In this document: positions 33,497 through 43,477 of the stretch, piece after piece
How the letters are laid out: each line of letters starts with the position of its first letter
How positions within the stretch are numbered: the stretch's first letter is position 1
The notes under the pieces: generated by a model
The model's database searches: none
Seen by the model: only the letters and a program-made list of their open reading frames with translations
Told to the model about the DNA's origin: nothing
Assembly (NCBI GenBank): GCA_965214795.1
Contig: OZ243976.1
Span: 868,001-932,000 of the forward strand
From: JAJDXW01 sp965214795
GTDB lineage: Bacteria; Pseudomonadota; Gammaproteobacteria; HK1
DNA: 64,000 nt
Reading direction: 5' to 3'
Program-made: the position numbers and the translations under genes

Positions 33497-33748
33497 CTAC
33501 GCTCCCTCGACGAGACGCCGGTACCGGGCGAAGAGAACGTCCCGACCCTCGACCCGTTCCGGGTCCGTGACGATGCACTCGACGGGGCACACCTCCACGC
33601 ACTGGGAGGTCTCGTAGTGCCCGACGCACTCGGTGCACAGGCCGGGATCGATGACGTAGATCTCCTCGCCCATCGAGATCGCCCCGTTCGGGCACTCGGG
33701 CTCGCACACGTCGCAGTTGATGCACTCGCCGGTGATGAGGAGAGCCAT
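33497..33748 (-). CDS. YfhL-type 2[4Fe-4S] ferredoxin
   Basis: Small electron carrier of 83 residues. Start ATG 33748 (MALLITGECINCDVCEPECP). Two clusters are coordinated by CINCDVCEPECP and by LCTECVGHYETSQCVEVCP; the second motif has the six-to-eight-residue insertion between the second and third Cys typical of YfhL/Allochromatium ferredoxins. The C-terminal ~20 residues form the usual extra helix (VEGRDVLFARYRRLVEGA). Such ferredoxins serve low-potential reactions. In many gammaproteobacteria this gene lies near coaD; here coaD is 13 kb away. Confidence 0.93.
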   Translation of the reverse strand: MALLITGECINCDVCEPECPNGAISMGEEIYVIDPGLCTECVGHYETSQCVEVCPVECIVTDPERVEGRDVLFARYRRLVEGA

Positions 33749-33923
33749 GTTGGAGACCTCCCCGGCCCCGCGGCCGACAACCGCGTGGCCGGGGCCCCGG
33801 ACGGGGCAGGTTGCCGGACGGAGAGTGTAGATCACTCGGGGCCGTTTCATGCCGTGGATCGGGCTGGCCAACAGGGCTCGCTTGTTGTCCGGCGACGGGT
33901 GAACCGCGCCTGTCCGGCAGATC

Positions 33924-33957
33924 ATGATGACCGGCCAGCGTGGGAGAGTCCCGGCAA
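33924..33957. promoter_or_regulatory. Dyad block shared with the upstream region of the 39.7-kb binding-protein gene
   Basis: CGGCCAGCGTGGGAGAGTCC, with a GGGA-N3-TCCC dyad, matches CGGCCAGCCCGGGAAAGTCC at 39597. It lies about 230 bp before the TRAP receptor gene. Possible common operator. The rest of the 33749-34167 gap has no gene. Confidence 0.4.
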
Positions 33958-34167
33958 ACCACGCCGACCGGTTGCTTTCCGCTTCGCGTTCGGCGAAGAA
34001 TGACGGGATCGCGACCCCATGCCGACGCACCGCACGTTCGCCGGACGACGCGCGACCGCGCCCCAGGTCCCGGGTTCCGGGTCCCGCGAGCGGCGGGGGC
34101 ATGCGCGTCGTGCGCCGTCCAATGGTTCCTCCCGCGGGAGACCATGCATTCAACCGAGGAGAGAAGC

Positions 34168-35295
34168 ATGACCGACACCCCGAAGCAAGACAGCACGAGG
34201 ATGAAGCGCCGGAGCTTCATGAAGAACGCCGCCGCGGGCGCCGCCGCCGGTGTCGCGAGCGGGGCGGTGGCCGCCCCCGCGATCGCGCAGAGCCGCCAGG
34301 AAATCGTGATGGTGACCACGTGGCCGCGGGACTTTCCCGGCCTCGGCACCGGTGCGCAACGCTTCGCCCAGCACCTCACCGACATGACCGACGGCCGTCT
34401 GCAGGTCCAGTACTTCGCGGCCGGCGAGCGGGTAGGGGCGTTCGACTCGTTCGATGCCGTCGCGTCCGGCAACGCCCACATCTATCACGGGGCCGAGTAC
34501 TACTGGAAGGGCAAGCATCCCGCCTTCTCCTACTTCGCCTCCGTGCCGTTCGGGATGATCGCGGTCGAGTCGTCGGCCTGGATCCGCTGGATGGGCGGGC
34601 AGGCGCTCTGGGACGAGCTCGGAGCCGAGTTCGGGGTCAAGGGCCTGATGGCCGGGAACGGCGGGGTCCAGATGGGCGGATGGTTCAAGAAGGAGATCCA
34701 CTCCGCGGATGACTTCAAGGGCCTCAAGTTCCGCATGCCGGGGCTCGGCGGCGACGTCCTCGCCAAGCTCGGCGCCTCCCCGGTCTCGCTCCCCGGCGGG
34801 CAGATCTACGAGAACCTGGTCTCCGGCGCCATCGACGGCACCGAGTGGGTGGGGCCGTGGAACGACAGCTTCCTCAAGTTCTACGAGGCGGCGAAGTTCT
34901 ACTACTACCCGGGGATGCACGAGCCGGGGACGATCGTCAGCATCGGGGTCAACAAGTCGTGGTGGGACGGCCTGCCGAAGGCCGACCAGCTCATCATCGA
35001 GGCGGCCGCGACGGTGCTCCACGAGAACATGTATTCCGAGTACAACGCCAAGAACGGCGAGTTCCTCGCCAAGCTCGTCAACGAGCAGGGCGTCGAGCTC
35101 CGGAAGTTCAGCGACGACGTGGCCGACGCGTTCGGCGAAGCCGCCGAGGAAGTCTTCGAGGAGACGCGCGCGCACAGCGATCTCGCGAGGCGAATCGACG
35201 ACAGCTACCGGCAGGCGCTCCGGACCGTCGGGTCGTGGCTGACGATCGCGGACGGCGAGTACGCGATTCAGCGCAACCGCGTGCTCGGCATCTGA
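34168..35295 (+). CDS. TRAP transporter solute receptor (DctP family)
   Basis: Periplasmic receptor of 375 residues for a tripartite ATP-independent transporter. A Tat-type signal is seen (RMKRRSFMKNAAAGAAAG with cleavage near APAIAQS). The mature protein has DctP features: MVTTWPRDFPGLGTGAQRFA, GLKFRMPGLGGDVLAKLGAS (the conserved carboxylate-binding Arg lies in KFRMPG), GAIDGTEWVGPWND. It is of the 2-keto-acid (TakP/mannitol) subtype rather than the C4-dicarboxylate type, judged by WVGPWND and by the large partner subunits. The ligand is inferred only as a monocarboxylate or keto acid. First gene of the TRAP operon. Confidence 0.93.
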   Translation: MTDTPKQDSTRMKRRSFMKNAAAGAAAGVASGAVAAPAIAQSRQEIVMVTTWPRDFPGLGTGAQRFAQHLTDMTDGRLQVQYFAAGERVGAFDSFDAVASGNAHIYHGAEYYWKGKHPAFSYFASVPFGMIAVESSAWIRWMGGQALWDELGAEFGVKGLMAGNGGVQMGGWFKKEIHSADDFKGLKFRMPGLGGDVLAKLGASPVSLPGGQIYENLVSGAIDGTEWVGPWNDSFLKFYEAAKFYYYPGMHEPGTIVSIGVNKSWWDGLPKADQLIIEAAATVLHENMYSEYNAKNGEFLAKLVNEQGVELRKFSDDVADAFGEAAEEVFEETRAHSDLARRIDDSYRQALRTVGSWLTIADGEYAIQRNRVLGI

Positions 35296-35539
35296 TCGGC
35301 CGGCGCCGTCATTGCCGCGGGCGCGGCGGCGAACGGGCCGCCGTGCCCTCCTGCTCGATTGAGCGGAGGCGGGCGCGACTCCGGCCGGCCCGGGCGCGTT
35401 CGCGCCGGGAGCGTGGGGGCACGAGCCGCCGTGGGGAGAACATGACCCGTCGTCCGGTCGGCGGACCTCCGGACCCGGGTACCGGACCCACGGCGGCCCC
35501 TGCCGGGCGCCGCACGAGGACGCGCCACGCGGGGCGGCC

Positions 35540-36646
35540 GTGCGAGTGAGCAGCTCCGACGAGCCGATGCCCTCCATCCTCGACGCCCACCCCGCCGCCA
35601 CCGACCGCGCAGCCCGGATCCTCGCGGGGGCGGTGGTGTGCGTCACGGCCGCGTTCCTCACCAACTTCGGGCTGACGTTCATCGCGGGCTGGCCGGGGGT
35701 GCCGGCCCTCTTCGCGCACCTCGGTTGGCTCGGGGCGGCCCCCCCGGTGAGCGAGCTCGACGGGGGCGGGCAGGCGAGAGCCTGGGTCCAGCTTCTCCTC
35801 TACCTCGGACCGATCGCCGGCTTCGCGACGTGGGTGGGGCTCGACCGCGGAGGACGCACCCTCGAGAACGACGCCGGGGTCTGGTCGGCGCTCGCGGCGT
35901 GGATCGTCCGGGTCGGATTCTGGTCGGTGTTCCTCATCGGCCTTGCCGACGCGGCCGTCTCCTTCCTGCGGGTGGAGGAGCTCCTGCCCGCCCTCGTGGG
36001 CAAGGAGCTCACCACGAAGCTCGGCCTCTCCCGGTTCCGGGGGAGCTACATCCACGTTCCGCTCATGGGCACCGCCTGCATCATCGCTCTCTTCACCCGC
36101 TCCCTCTCCGTGGTGTGGCTCGCGCTCCTCATCGTGCTCGCCGAGTTCCTCATCGTGATCACCCGTTTCATCTACTCCTACGAGCAGGCGTTCATGGGGG
36201 ATCTCGTGCGGTTCTGGTACGCGGCCCTCTTCCTCCTCGCGAGCGCGTACAGCCTCGTCGACGAGGGCCACGTGCGGGTGGACCTCTTCTACGCCCGCTT
36301 CAGCGCGCGGAGCAAGGCCCGGACCAACGCCCTCGGCTCCATGCTCCTCGGGATCCCCCTCTGCTGGGTCATCCTGTCCATGGGGCTGTGGACCAAGGGT
36401 TCGAGTCTCGCGAGCCCGCTCCTCAGCTTCGAGATCTCCCAGAGCGGGTTCGGGTTGTACGTCAAGTACCTGATGGCCGGTTTCCTCATCTTCTTCGCGG
36501 CTTCCATGGCCGCCCAGTTCGCGGCCTGTTTCCTGGAGAGCGTGGCCGTCCTGCGCCGGGGAGAGGCCCCCGAGACCGCGCCACCAGCCGAAGCCGCCGC
36601 CGAGACCACCCCCGCCGACTTCGCCACCGGCCCCCGTGCGGTCTGA
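35540..36646 (+). CDS. TRAP transporter small membrane subunit (DctQ-like, extended)
   Basis: Membrane protein of 368 residues, well above the usual ~160-220 of DctQ. The core DctQ domain is in the second half (RFIYSYEQAFMGDLVRFWYA ... DEGHVRVDLFYARFSARSKA), with four helices; the first ~170 residues add at least three hydrophobic segments (FLTNFGLTFIAGWP, WVQLLLYLGPIAGFATWVGL, VFLIGLADAAVSFL). Start uncertain: GTG 35540 or ATG 35567. It lies 244 bp after the receptor gene and 18 bp before the large subunit. Extended small subunits occur in TakP-like systems. Confidence 0.88.
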   Translation: MRVSSSDEPMPSILDAHPAATDRAARILAGAVVCVTAAFLTNFGLTFIAGWPGVPALFAHLGWLGAAPPVSELDGGGQARAWVQLLLYLGPIAGFATWVGLDRGGRTLENDAGVWSALAAWIVRVGFWSVFLIGLADAAVSFLRVEELLPALVGKELTTKLGLSRFRGSYIHVPLMGTACIIALFTRSLSVVWLALLIVLAEFLIVITRFIYSYEQAFMGDLVRFWYAALFLLASAYSLVDEGHVRVDLFYARFSARSKARTNALGSMLLGIPLCWVILSMGLWTKGSSLASPLLSFEISQSGFGLYVKYLMAGFLIFFAASMAAQFAACFLESVAVLRRGEAPETAPPAEAAAETTPADFATGPRAV

Positions 36647-36664
36647 TCGGCGGCGCCTCCGCTG

Positions 36665-39328
36665 ATGGAGCTCCTCTTCCTCGCCCTCCTCGTCGCGCTC
36701 ATGGTGGGCGCCCTCATGTCGGGCTTCCCGGTCGGATTCGCCCTGCCCGGCTCCGCGATCGCATCCATCGCCATCGCGGCGCTCTGCGGCTGGCTCTTTG
36801 CGGGCGACACGGGCGCGTACTTCGCGCAGGGAGGCCCGATCGACTGGCTGACCGCCGGGGTCACCAACTTCCGAAGTCTCTACTGGGAGGTCGAACGCGA
36901 CACCCTCATCGCGATCCCCCTCTTCATATTCATGGGCATCATGCTGCAGCGGTCCCGGATCGCGGAGGACCTGCTGGTCGCGATGGCTCAGCTCTTCGGG
37001 CCGATCCCGGGCGGGCTCGGGATCTCGGTCGTCTTCGTCGGCGCCCTGCTCGCCGCGACCACCGGCATCGTCGGGGCGACGGTGATCGCGATGGGGCTCA
37101 TCTCCCTTCCCGCGATGCTGCGGAACAACTACTCGAAGCCGCTCGCCACGGGGACGATCTGCGCCTCCGGGACCCTCGGACAGATCATCCCGCCCTCGGT
37201 GGTGCTCATCATCCTCGCGGACCAGCTCGCGAGCGCGGCGGACATCGCGAGCACCTCGCGCAAGGCCGAATACCGCGAGGCGACGGGCGAGATCACGATG
37301 CCCTCGGAGTTCGACGTGGTCTCCGCGAGCGCCGGCGACATGTTCATGGGGGCATTCATCCCGGGGCTCATCCTCGTCGGGATCTACATGATCTACATCC
37401 TCGGGCAGGCCCTGCTCCGCCCGCACACCGCGCCCCCCGTCCCCTACGAGGGGAAGTACGACTGGAGCTTCGCCCTGCGGGTGCTGCTCGCCCTCGTGCC
37501 GCCCCTCACTCTCATCTTCGCGGTACTGGGCTCCATCATCACCGGCATCGCCACCGTGAACCAGGCAGGCGCGATCGGCGCCATCGGCGCCCTCATCATG
37601 GGCGGATACCGCCTCGGCGCGGGCCGGCGGAACGCGTTTCTCCCCGCGATCATCGCGGTGCTCTCGCTCGCCGAACTCCTCGTCGTGCTGAACCGCTACG
37701 ACATCAACGTCAAGAACGTCACCGGCCCGGAGGACGTGCAGGGGATCGTGCTCGCCTCGGTCGGCACCGCGGGGCTGCTCGTCGCGATCCTGTGGAGCCT
37801 GTGGCGGGCGTACCGGATCGAAGAGACGCTGAAGGGCGTCATGATCGAGACCGCGAAGACCACCTCCATGGTGTTCATCATCCTCCTCGGGGCGGCCATG
37901 CTGACCTCCGCGTTCCGCGCATTCGGCGGCGAGGAGCTGGTCCGCGAATACCTGACGAGCCTCCCGGGCGGGTTCTGGACCCAGTTCGTGGTGGTGATGG
38001 CGGTCATCTTCTTCCTCGGGTTCTTCCTCGACTTCATCGAGATCGCGGTGGTGGTGGTCCCCATCGTGGCCCCCATCCTGCTCGCGGACCCGTCGGCGAA
38101 CATCACCGCGGTGTGGCTCGGGGTGATGATCGGGATCAACATCCAGACCTCGTTCCTCACCCCGCCCTTCGGCTTCGCTCTCTTCTACCTCCGCGGGGTG
38201 GCGCCCGCCATCGTCAAGACCCTGCACATCTATCGCGGCGCGGCGGTGTTCATCTTCCTCCAGCTCATCGGCCTCGCCGTCGCGGGCGCGTTCCCGAGCC
38301 TCGTCAACTACCTGCCGAACAGGGTGTACCTGAGCTCGGAGACCGCGCCCCCGCCGATGAACCCGAAGCTCCAGCACTGCCTGGAGGAGCACGTGTTCGC
38401 CTACTACGACGCGAACGGCGGCGCGCTTCGGTCCGCCATCGACCGGGCCGCCGCCCTCGACACGAGCTACCTTCCGGCCGAGCTGCGCGAGCAGCTCGAC
38501 GAGAGCTTCGCCGAGGCACGCTCGAGCATCGACCTCGCGGGCGAGGTTCGGGCCGCGGATGCCGCCGTCGAAGCGTACCTGCCCGCATACCGGCCCCTGC
38601 ACGTCGACGTGCGCCGCAAGCAGGCGGAGATCCGGGATCTCGAGAGAGCGCTCGAACGGCTCGTCCAGGACCGCAGACGACTCGCCCGGGACGAGCGCGC
38701 GACCGACGCCGACCGGGCTTCGGTAGACCGGCGGATCGCGGAGGTCGAGGCACGAAAGGCCACGGTCGCGGCCGACATCCCCGCGGCCTGGGACGGAGCG
38801 AGGGCCCGCTACGTCGAGCTCGCGGACACCCGGGCAAAGGCCCGGCGCGCCTACCGGCACAACGCCGACAGCGCCTACACCACCATCGCGGACTTCCGGG
38901 CGGTGGCCACGGACGCGGCGGCCCTTGCGGAGCTCGGGCCGGCCCTCGAAGCGCTCGAGAGCGTGCTCGCGAACACGTCGCCGGAGGAGGCCATGGAGGC
39001 CATCAAGCTCTCCTCGCGCGCGCTCGGCAAGGTCGCCGGCAGCAGCAGGATCCGGTCGCAGCTCTCGAAGGCGCGGCGGGCCCTGCGGGGCGGTTCGCCG
39101 GACCGTGAGAAGGCGGCCGGGTTCATCGCCGAAGCGCGCGCGCTCCATGCCGCGGAGGTGGCCTGGCGCACCCGCGCAGCCAAGGAACTGCTGGCCGGGC
39201 TCGACGACTACGCCGCCGCCATTCGGCACAGCATCGGACTTCGGGTGCAGGAGCGCCTGCGGAAGGACCAGGTCCCCGAGATCGCGGCCTGCCAGTCGGT
39301 GCACCGCGACATTTCCCTCCATTTCTGA
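36665..39328 (+). CDS. TRAP transporter large permease (DctM) with long helical C-terminal extension
   Basis: Protein of 887 residues, about twice the usual DctM. The permease part (to about residue 550) has the expected segments: TLIAIPLFIFMGIMLQRSRI, ATTGIVGATVIAMGLISLPA, ASGTLGQIIPPSVVLIILA, and IGINIQTSFLTPPFGFALFYL. It includes a soluble insert (STSRKAEYREATGEITMPSE) and an extra membrane stretch. From about residue 560 a 330-residue region with no transmembrane segment follows, rich in charged heptads (RRKQAEIRDLERALERLVQ; VDRRIAEVEARKATVAADI), predicted coiled coil. No known domain is seen in it. The fusion is in frame and uninterrupted. Its role (oligomerisation, regulation, receptor docking) is unknown. 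Confidence 0.92.
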   Translation: MELLFLALLVALMVGALMSGFPVGFALPGSAIASIAIAALCGWLFAGDTGAYFAQGGPIDWLTAGVTNFRSLYWEVERDTLIAIPLFIFMGIMLQRSRIAEDLLVAMAQLFGPIPGGLGISVVFVGALLAATTGIVGATVIAMGLISLPAMLRNNYSKPLATGTICASGTLGQIIPPSVVLIILADQLASAADIASTSRKAEYREATGEITMPSEFDVVSASAGDMFMGAFIPGLILVGIYMIYILGQALLRPHTAPPVPYEGKYDWSFALRVLLALVPPLTLIFAVLGSIITGIATVNQAGAIGAIGALIMGGYRLGAGRRNAFLPAIIAVLSLAELLVVLNRYDINVKNVTGPEDVQGIVLASVGTAGLLVAILWSLWRAYRIEETLKGVMIETAKTTSMVFIILLGAAMLTSAFRAFGGEELVREYLTSLPGGFWTQFVVVMAVIFFLGFFLDFIEIAVVVVPIVAPILLADPSANITAVWLGVMIGINIQTSFLTPPFGFALFYLRGVAPAIVKTLHIYRGAAVFIFLQLIGLAVAGAFPSLVNYLPNRVYLSSETAPPPMNPKLQHCLEEHVFAYYDANGGALRSAIDRAAALDTSYLPAELREQLDESFAEARSSIDLAGEVRAADAAVEAYLPAYRPLHVDVRRKQAEIRDLERALERLVQDRRRLARDERATDADRASVDRRIAEVEARKATVAADIPAAWDGARARYVELADTRAKARRAYRHNADSAYTTIADFRAVATDAAALAELGPALEALESVLANTSPEEAMEAIKLSSRALGKVAGSSRIRSQLSKARRALRGGSPDREKAAGFIAEARALHAAEVAWRTRAAKELLAGLDDYAAAIRHSIGLRVQERLRKDQVPEIAACQSVHRDISLHF

Positions 39329-39589
39329 CCGCCCCGGGTAGGGCATGGGCACGGCGGCGCCGCACGACGTGCGGTTGCGAGTCTCGGAGCCATGAAGCCG
39401 CCTTGATCGAGACGCGCACCGCGGACGCGCAGGGTCATCCCACGCCACGGTTCCGGATGGAAACGAGGGGCCGGGACAGGGCTCGCCGCGCGCGATTCGG
39501 ACCCGATCGGACCGATCGGCTGCATCCACGCGGCCCGCAGGACCCCCCGAGGGCACGAACGAATGAGGGCGCTCCGGCCAACCCGGTGC

Positions 39590-39625
39590 GGATGAGCGGC
39601 CAGCCCGGGAAAGTCCCGCGCAGAC
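39590..39625. promoter_or_regulatory. Dyad block shared with the TRAP receptor upstream region
   Basis: CGGCCAGCCCGGGAAAGTCC at 39597, containing GGGA-N3-TCCC, 125 bp before the dipeptide-type receptor gene; it matches the block near 33932. The 39329-39729 gap has no gene. Confidence 0.4.
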
Positions 39626-39729
39626 GCGAACGGCAGATTGTCTTTCTGCGAGCCACTCGTCAAACTACGGGTCAGGAGCGCGGGATCGCGTCCCGTGGGA
39701 ACTGCACATTCGCCATGAGGAATCGCGCC

Positions 39730-41265
39730 ATGAAGAAAGAGCTTCTTATCGGTGCGGCGGCGGTACTCGCCGCAAGCGCGTGGTCGGCCTCCGCCGTCGC
39801 CGGTCGCGCCGACGACACGATGAACTGGGCGACCGACCGCGAGGTGGCGGTCGTCGATCCCTATTACAACAACGTCCGCGAGCTGGTCGTCATGGGCCAT
39901 CTCGGCTGGGACGGCCTGATGTTCCGGAACCTCGACACCGGCGAGTTCGAGCCCCTGCTCGCCACCGCCTGGTCCTGGGTGGACAACGTCACCCTGGACG
40001 TCGAGCTTCGCGAAGGGGTGACCTTCCACGACGGCTCGACCTTCGGACCGGAGGATGTCGTCTACACCATCAACCACGTCTCGCATCCGGACAGCGGCGT
40101 CCTGTCCTCGCGCATCGTGAGCTGGATGAAGCGCGCGGAGGCCCTCGGCCCGAACACGGTGCGCATCCACCTCCACGGGCCGTTTCCGGCCGCCTTCGCC
40201 TATCTCTCGAATGCGGTGTTCATGGTTCCCGAAGGGCATTACGACGACGCCCCGACGACGGCCGACGGCAAGAAGGACTACGGCGCGGTCGCCCCGATCG
40301 GCACCGGGCCCTACCGGTTCGTGGAGTCCAAGCCCGGCGAGTACGTGCTGTGGACCAAGAACGCGGACTATTTCGAAGGCAGCCCGAAGGGCAAGCCCGC
40401 CATCGCCAACATCCGGTTCCGCACCATCAAGGAAATGAACACGCAGATCGCGGAGCTCCTGACCGGAGGGCTCGACTGGATCTGGGACGTCCCGAAGGAT
40501 CAGGCCGAGCGGCTCGCCGACATGGGCTCGGTGACCGTCGAGAACGCCAAGACCATGCGGGTCTCCTACCTCGCGTTCGATGTGGACGGCGACTCCGGTC
40601 AGACCTTCTTCACCGACAAGCGGGTCCGGGAGGCGGTCGCCCGCGCGATCGACCGCGCGGCACTCACCCGGAACATGGTCGGGCCCGCCTCGGTGGTCAT
40701 CCACTCGGCCTGCCATCCGGACCAGTTCGCGTGCACCCAGGACGTGCCGCGGTGGGACTACGACCCCGAGCGGGCGAAGCAGCTCCTCGCCGAGGCCGGC
40801 TATCCGGACGGGTTCGAGTTCGACATCTATGCCTACCGGCAACGCGAGTACACCGAGGCGGTGATCGGCGATCTCGCCAAGGTGGGGGTCAAGGCCAAGC
40901 TCAACTACATGCAGTACCGCGCGCTCCGGGACCTCGTGTGGAAGGGCGAAACCCCGATCAACCACATGACGTGGGGCTCGTACTCGATTCCCGACGTGTC
41001 GGCGATCACGAGCCACTTCTTCTCCGGCGGGCGGGACGATCCGGCGAAGGATGAAGAGGTGATCGCGTGGCTCGCCGAGGGGGATGCCTCGACCGATCCG
41101 GAGATCCGCAAGGCGGCCTACCGGAAGGCGCTCGCCAGGATCTCGGGTGAGCTCTACTGGCTGCCGATGTTCTCGTACGCCAAGTACTACGCGTACTCGA
41201 AGGACCTCGACTTCAGCGCGACCTCGGACGAGATCCCGCGCTTCTACGCCACGAAGTGGAAGTGA
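39730..41265 (+). CDS. ABC transporter solute-binding protein, family 5 (dipeptide/oligopeptide type)
   Basis: Periplasmic receptor of 511 residues. Start ATG 39730 (MKKELLIGAAAVLAASAWSA), with TGAGGAAT upstream; the earlier ATG 39715 is in frame but less well placed. The signal peptide ends near SAVAG. SBP_bac_5 markers are present: LATAWSWVDNVTLDVELREG, VTFHDGSTFGPEDVVYTINH, PIGTGPYRFVESKPGEYVLW and DYDPERAKQLLAEAGYPDGF. It leads the five-gene importer; a 350-bp gap containing a family II repeat separates it from the permeases. The ligand could be a peptide, glutathione, nickel chelate or sugar. Confidence 0.94.
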   Translation: MKKELLIGAAAVLAASAWSASAVAGRADDTMNWATDREVAVVDPYYNNVRELVVMGHLGWDGLMFRNLDTGEFEPLLATAWSWVDNVTLDVELREGVTFHDGSTFGPEDVVYTINHVSHPDSGVLSSRIVSWMKRAEALGPNTVRIHLHGPFPAAFAYLSNAVFMVPEGHYDDAPTTADGKKDYGAVAPIGTGPYRFVESKPGEYVLWTKNADYFEGSPKGKPAIANIRFRTIKEMNTQIAELLTGGLDWIWDVPKDQAERLADMGSVTVENAKTMRVSYLAFDVDGDSGQTFFTDKRVREAVARAIDRAALTRNMVGPASVVIHSACHPDQFACTQDVPRWDYDPERAKQLLAEAGYPDGFEFDIYAYRQREYTEAVIGDLAKVGVKAKLNYMQYRALRDLVWKGETPINHMTWGSYSIPDVSAITSHFFSGGRDDPAKDEEVIAWLAEGDASTDPEIRKAAYRKALARISGELYWLPMFSYAKYYAYSKDLDFSATSDEIPRFYATKWK

Positions 41266-41279
41266 GCCCGCCCGCCGGC

Positions 41280-41506
41280 CAGCCCGAAAAAATCACCGAC
41301 TTTCGTCGCGAGGGCGCCAAGATGTCCCACGGTCTCACGGAGGAACGGGCCGCACGGACCGAAAGAGCGCGCGCGCGGCTGAAGGCGTAGTCGACACTGG
41401 CTTGACACTGGCGCGTGTGCGCGGTCGAAGCGGCTTGAGGGAGTACGTCCCGCGACCGCGAGCGGATGGGCGGCCGCAGCGGGAAGTCGGGGATTTTTTC
41501 GGGCGA
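41280..41506. repeat. Family II element with inverted ends (~225 bp)
   Basis: Left end GCCCGAAAAAATCACCGACT and right end AAGTCGGGGATTTTTTCGGGC are inverted relative to each other, giving a MITE-like structure; the right 83 bp match 18060-18142. It sits between the receptor stop and the first permease start and would fold as a bidirectional terminator-like hairpin. No flanking direct repeat was found. Confidence 0.65.
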
Positions 41507-41616
41507 GAACCAACCTGGACGACGGCGGCCGCCCCGACCGGCCCCTCCCCGGACGGGGCACCGCCCACACCCCGCGGCGTTGACCGCCGCGCCGAGCGGA
41601 GGCGGAGCCCGGCGCC

Positions 41617-42534
<918 letters not shown>

Positions 42535-42553
42535 GGGGACCGCGGGGGAGAAC

Positions 42554-43456
42554 ATGGACAAGACCGCTCCCGCCGTCTCCCTCCCGACCCCGGAGCCCTC
42601 GCCGGCGGCGCTCCTCCGGCGGCGGATTTTCGGGCACGCGGGGCTCGTCATCGGGGCGGCGGTGCTGGCCGTGATCGTGCTGATGGCCCTCGCCGCACCC
42701 TGGATTGCCCCCCACGACCCCTACGACCAGGTGCTTGACCGGAAGCTGATTCCGCCGGTCTGGTCGGACGGAGCCAAGGCGACCTGGACCCATCCCCTCG
42801 GCACCGACCACTTCGGGCGCGACTACCTCTCGCGTCTCATCTGGGGGGCGCGCATCTCCCTCGTCATCGGGCTCTCCGCGATGCTGATCTCCGGGATTGT
42901 CGGCACCGTGCTCGGGGTGCTCGCGGGGTTCTTCGGGGGGCGGGTCGACATGGTCGCCAACTTCCTCATCACCACCCGGCTCTCGATGCCGGTGGTCCTG
43001 GTCGCGATCGCGGTGGTGAGCCTCGTCGGATCCTCCCTCACGGTGGTGATCTGGGTGCTCGGCCTGCTCATCTGGGACCGTTTCGCGGTCGTGATGCGAA
43101 GCGCGACCATGCAGGTCCGCAACCTCGACTTCGTGGCCGCGGCCCAGGCGCTCGGCTGCTCGACGTCGCGCATCGTGTTCACCGAGATCCTCCCCAACAT
43201 CGCCAATCACCTGATCGTGGTCGCCACGGTGGAAATGGCGCACGCGATCCTCCTCGAGGCCGCGCTCTCCTTTCTCGGGCTCGGCGTCCAGCCGCCCGAG
43301 CCGAGCTGGGGGCTCATGATCTCCGAGGCGAAGGGCCTCATGTTCTTCGACGGATGGCTCATCGCGATCCCCGGGACGGCGCTCTTCGCTCTGGTGCTCT
43401 CCATCAACCTGCTCGGCGACGGGGTGCGCGACGTCACCGCCCCGGACGGCGGATAG
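42554..43456 (+). CDS. Dipeptide-type ABC permease (DppC-like)
   Basis: Inner-membrane permease of 300 residues. The N-terminus has the DppC pattern: cytoplasmic Arg-rich segment (ALLRRRIFGHAGLVIGAAVL), a first helix, then PHDPYDQVLDRKLIPP and HPLGTDHFGRDYLSRLIWGA, the conserved domain of DppC proteins. The EAA loop is FVAAAQALGCSTSRIVFTEI and the end is LSINLLGDGVRDVTAP. It forms the pore with the DppB-like subunit; ATPases follow immediately. Confidence 0.95.
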   Translation: MDKTAPAVSLPTPEPSPAALLRRRIFGHAGLVIGAAVLAVIVLMALAAPWIAPHDPYDQVLDRKLIPPVWSDGAKATWTHPLGTDHFGRDYLSRLIWGARISLVIGLSAMLISGIVGTVLGVLAGFFGGRVDMVANFLITTRLSMPVVLVAIAVVSLVGSSLTVVIWVLGLLIWDRFAVVMRSATMQVRNLDFVAAAQALGCSTSRIVFTEILPNIANHLIVVATVEMAHAILLEAALSFLGLGVQPPEPSWGLMISEAKGLMFFDGWLIAIPGTALFALVLSINLLGDGVRDVTAPDGG

Positions 43457-43477
43457 CGGCGTACCGGAGCGCGATCG

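Noticed and set aside
35309..39556. 1415-residue minus-strand ORF
   Set aside because: It overlaps the TRAP permease genes completely, has low-complexity His/Arg/Gly/Glu composition and no domain; it is an antisense shadow of high-GC coding DNA.
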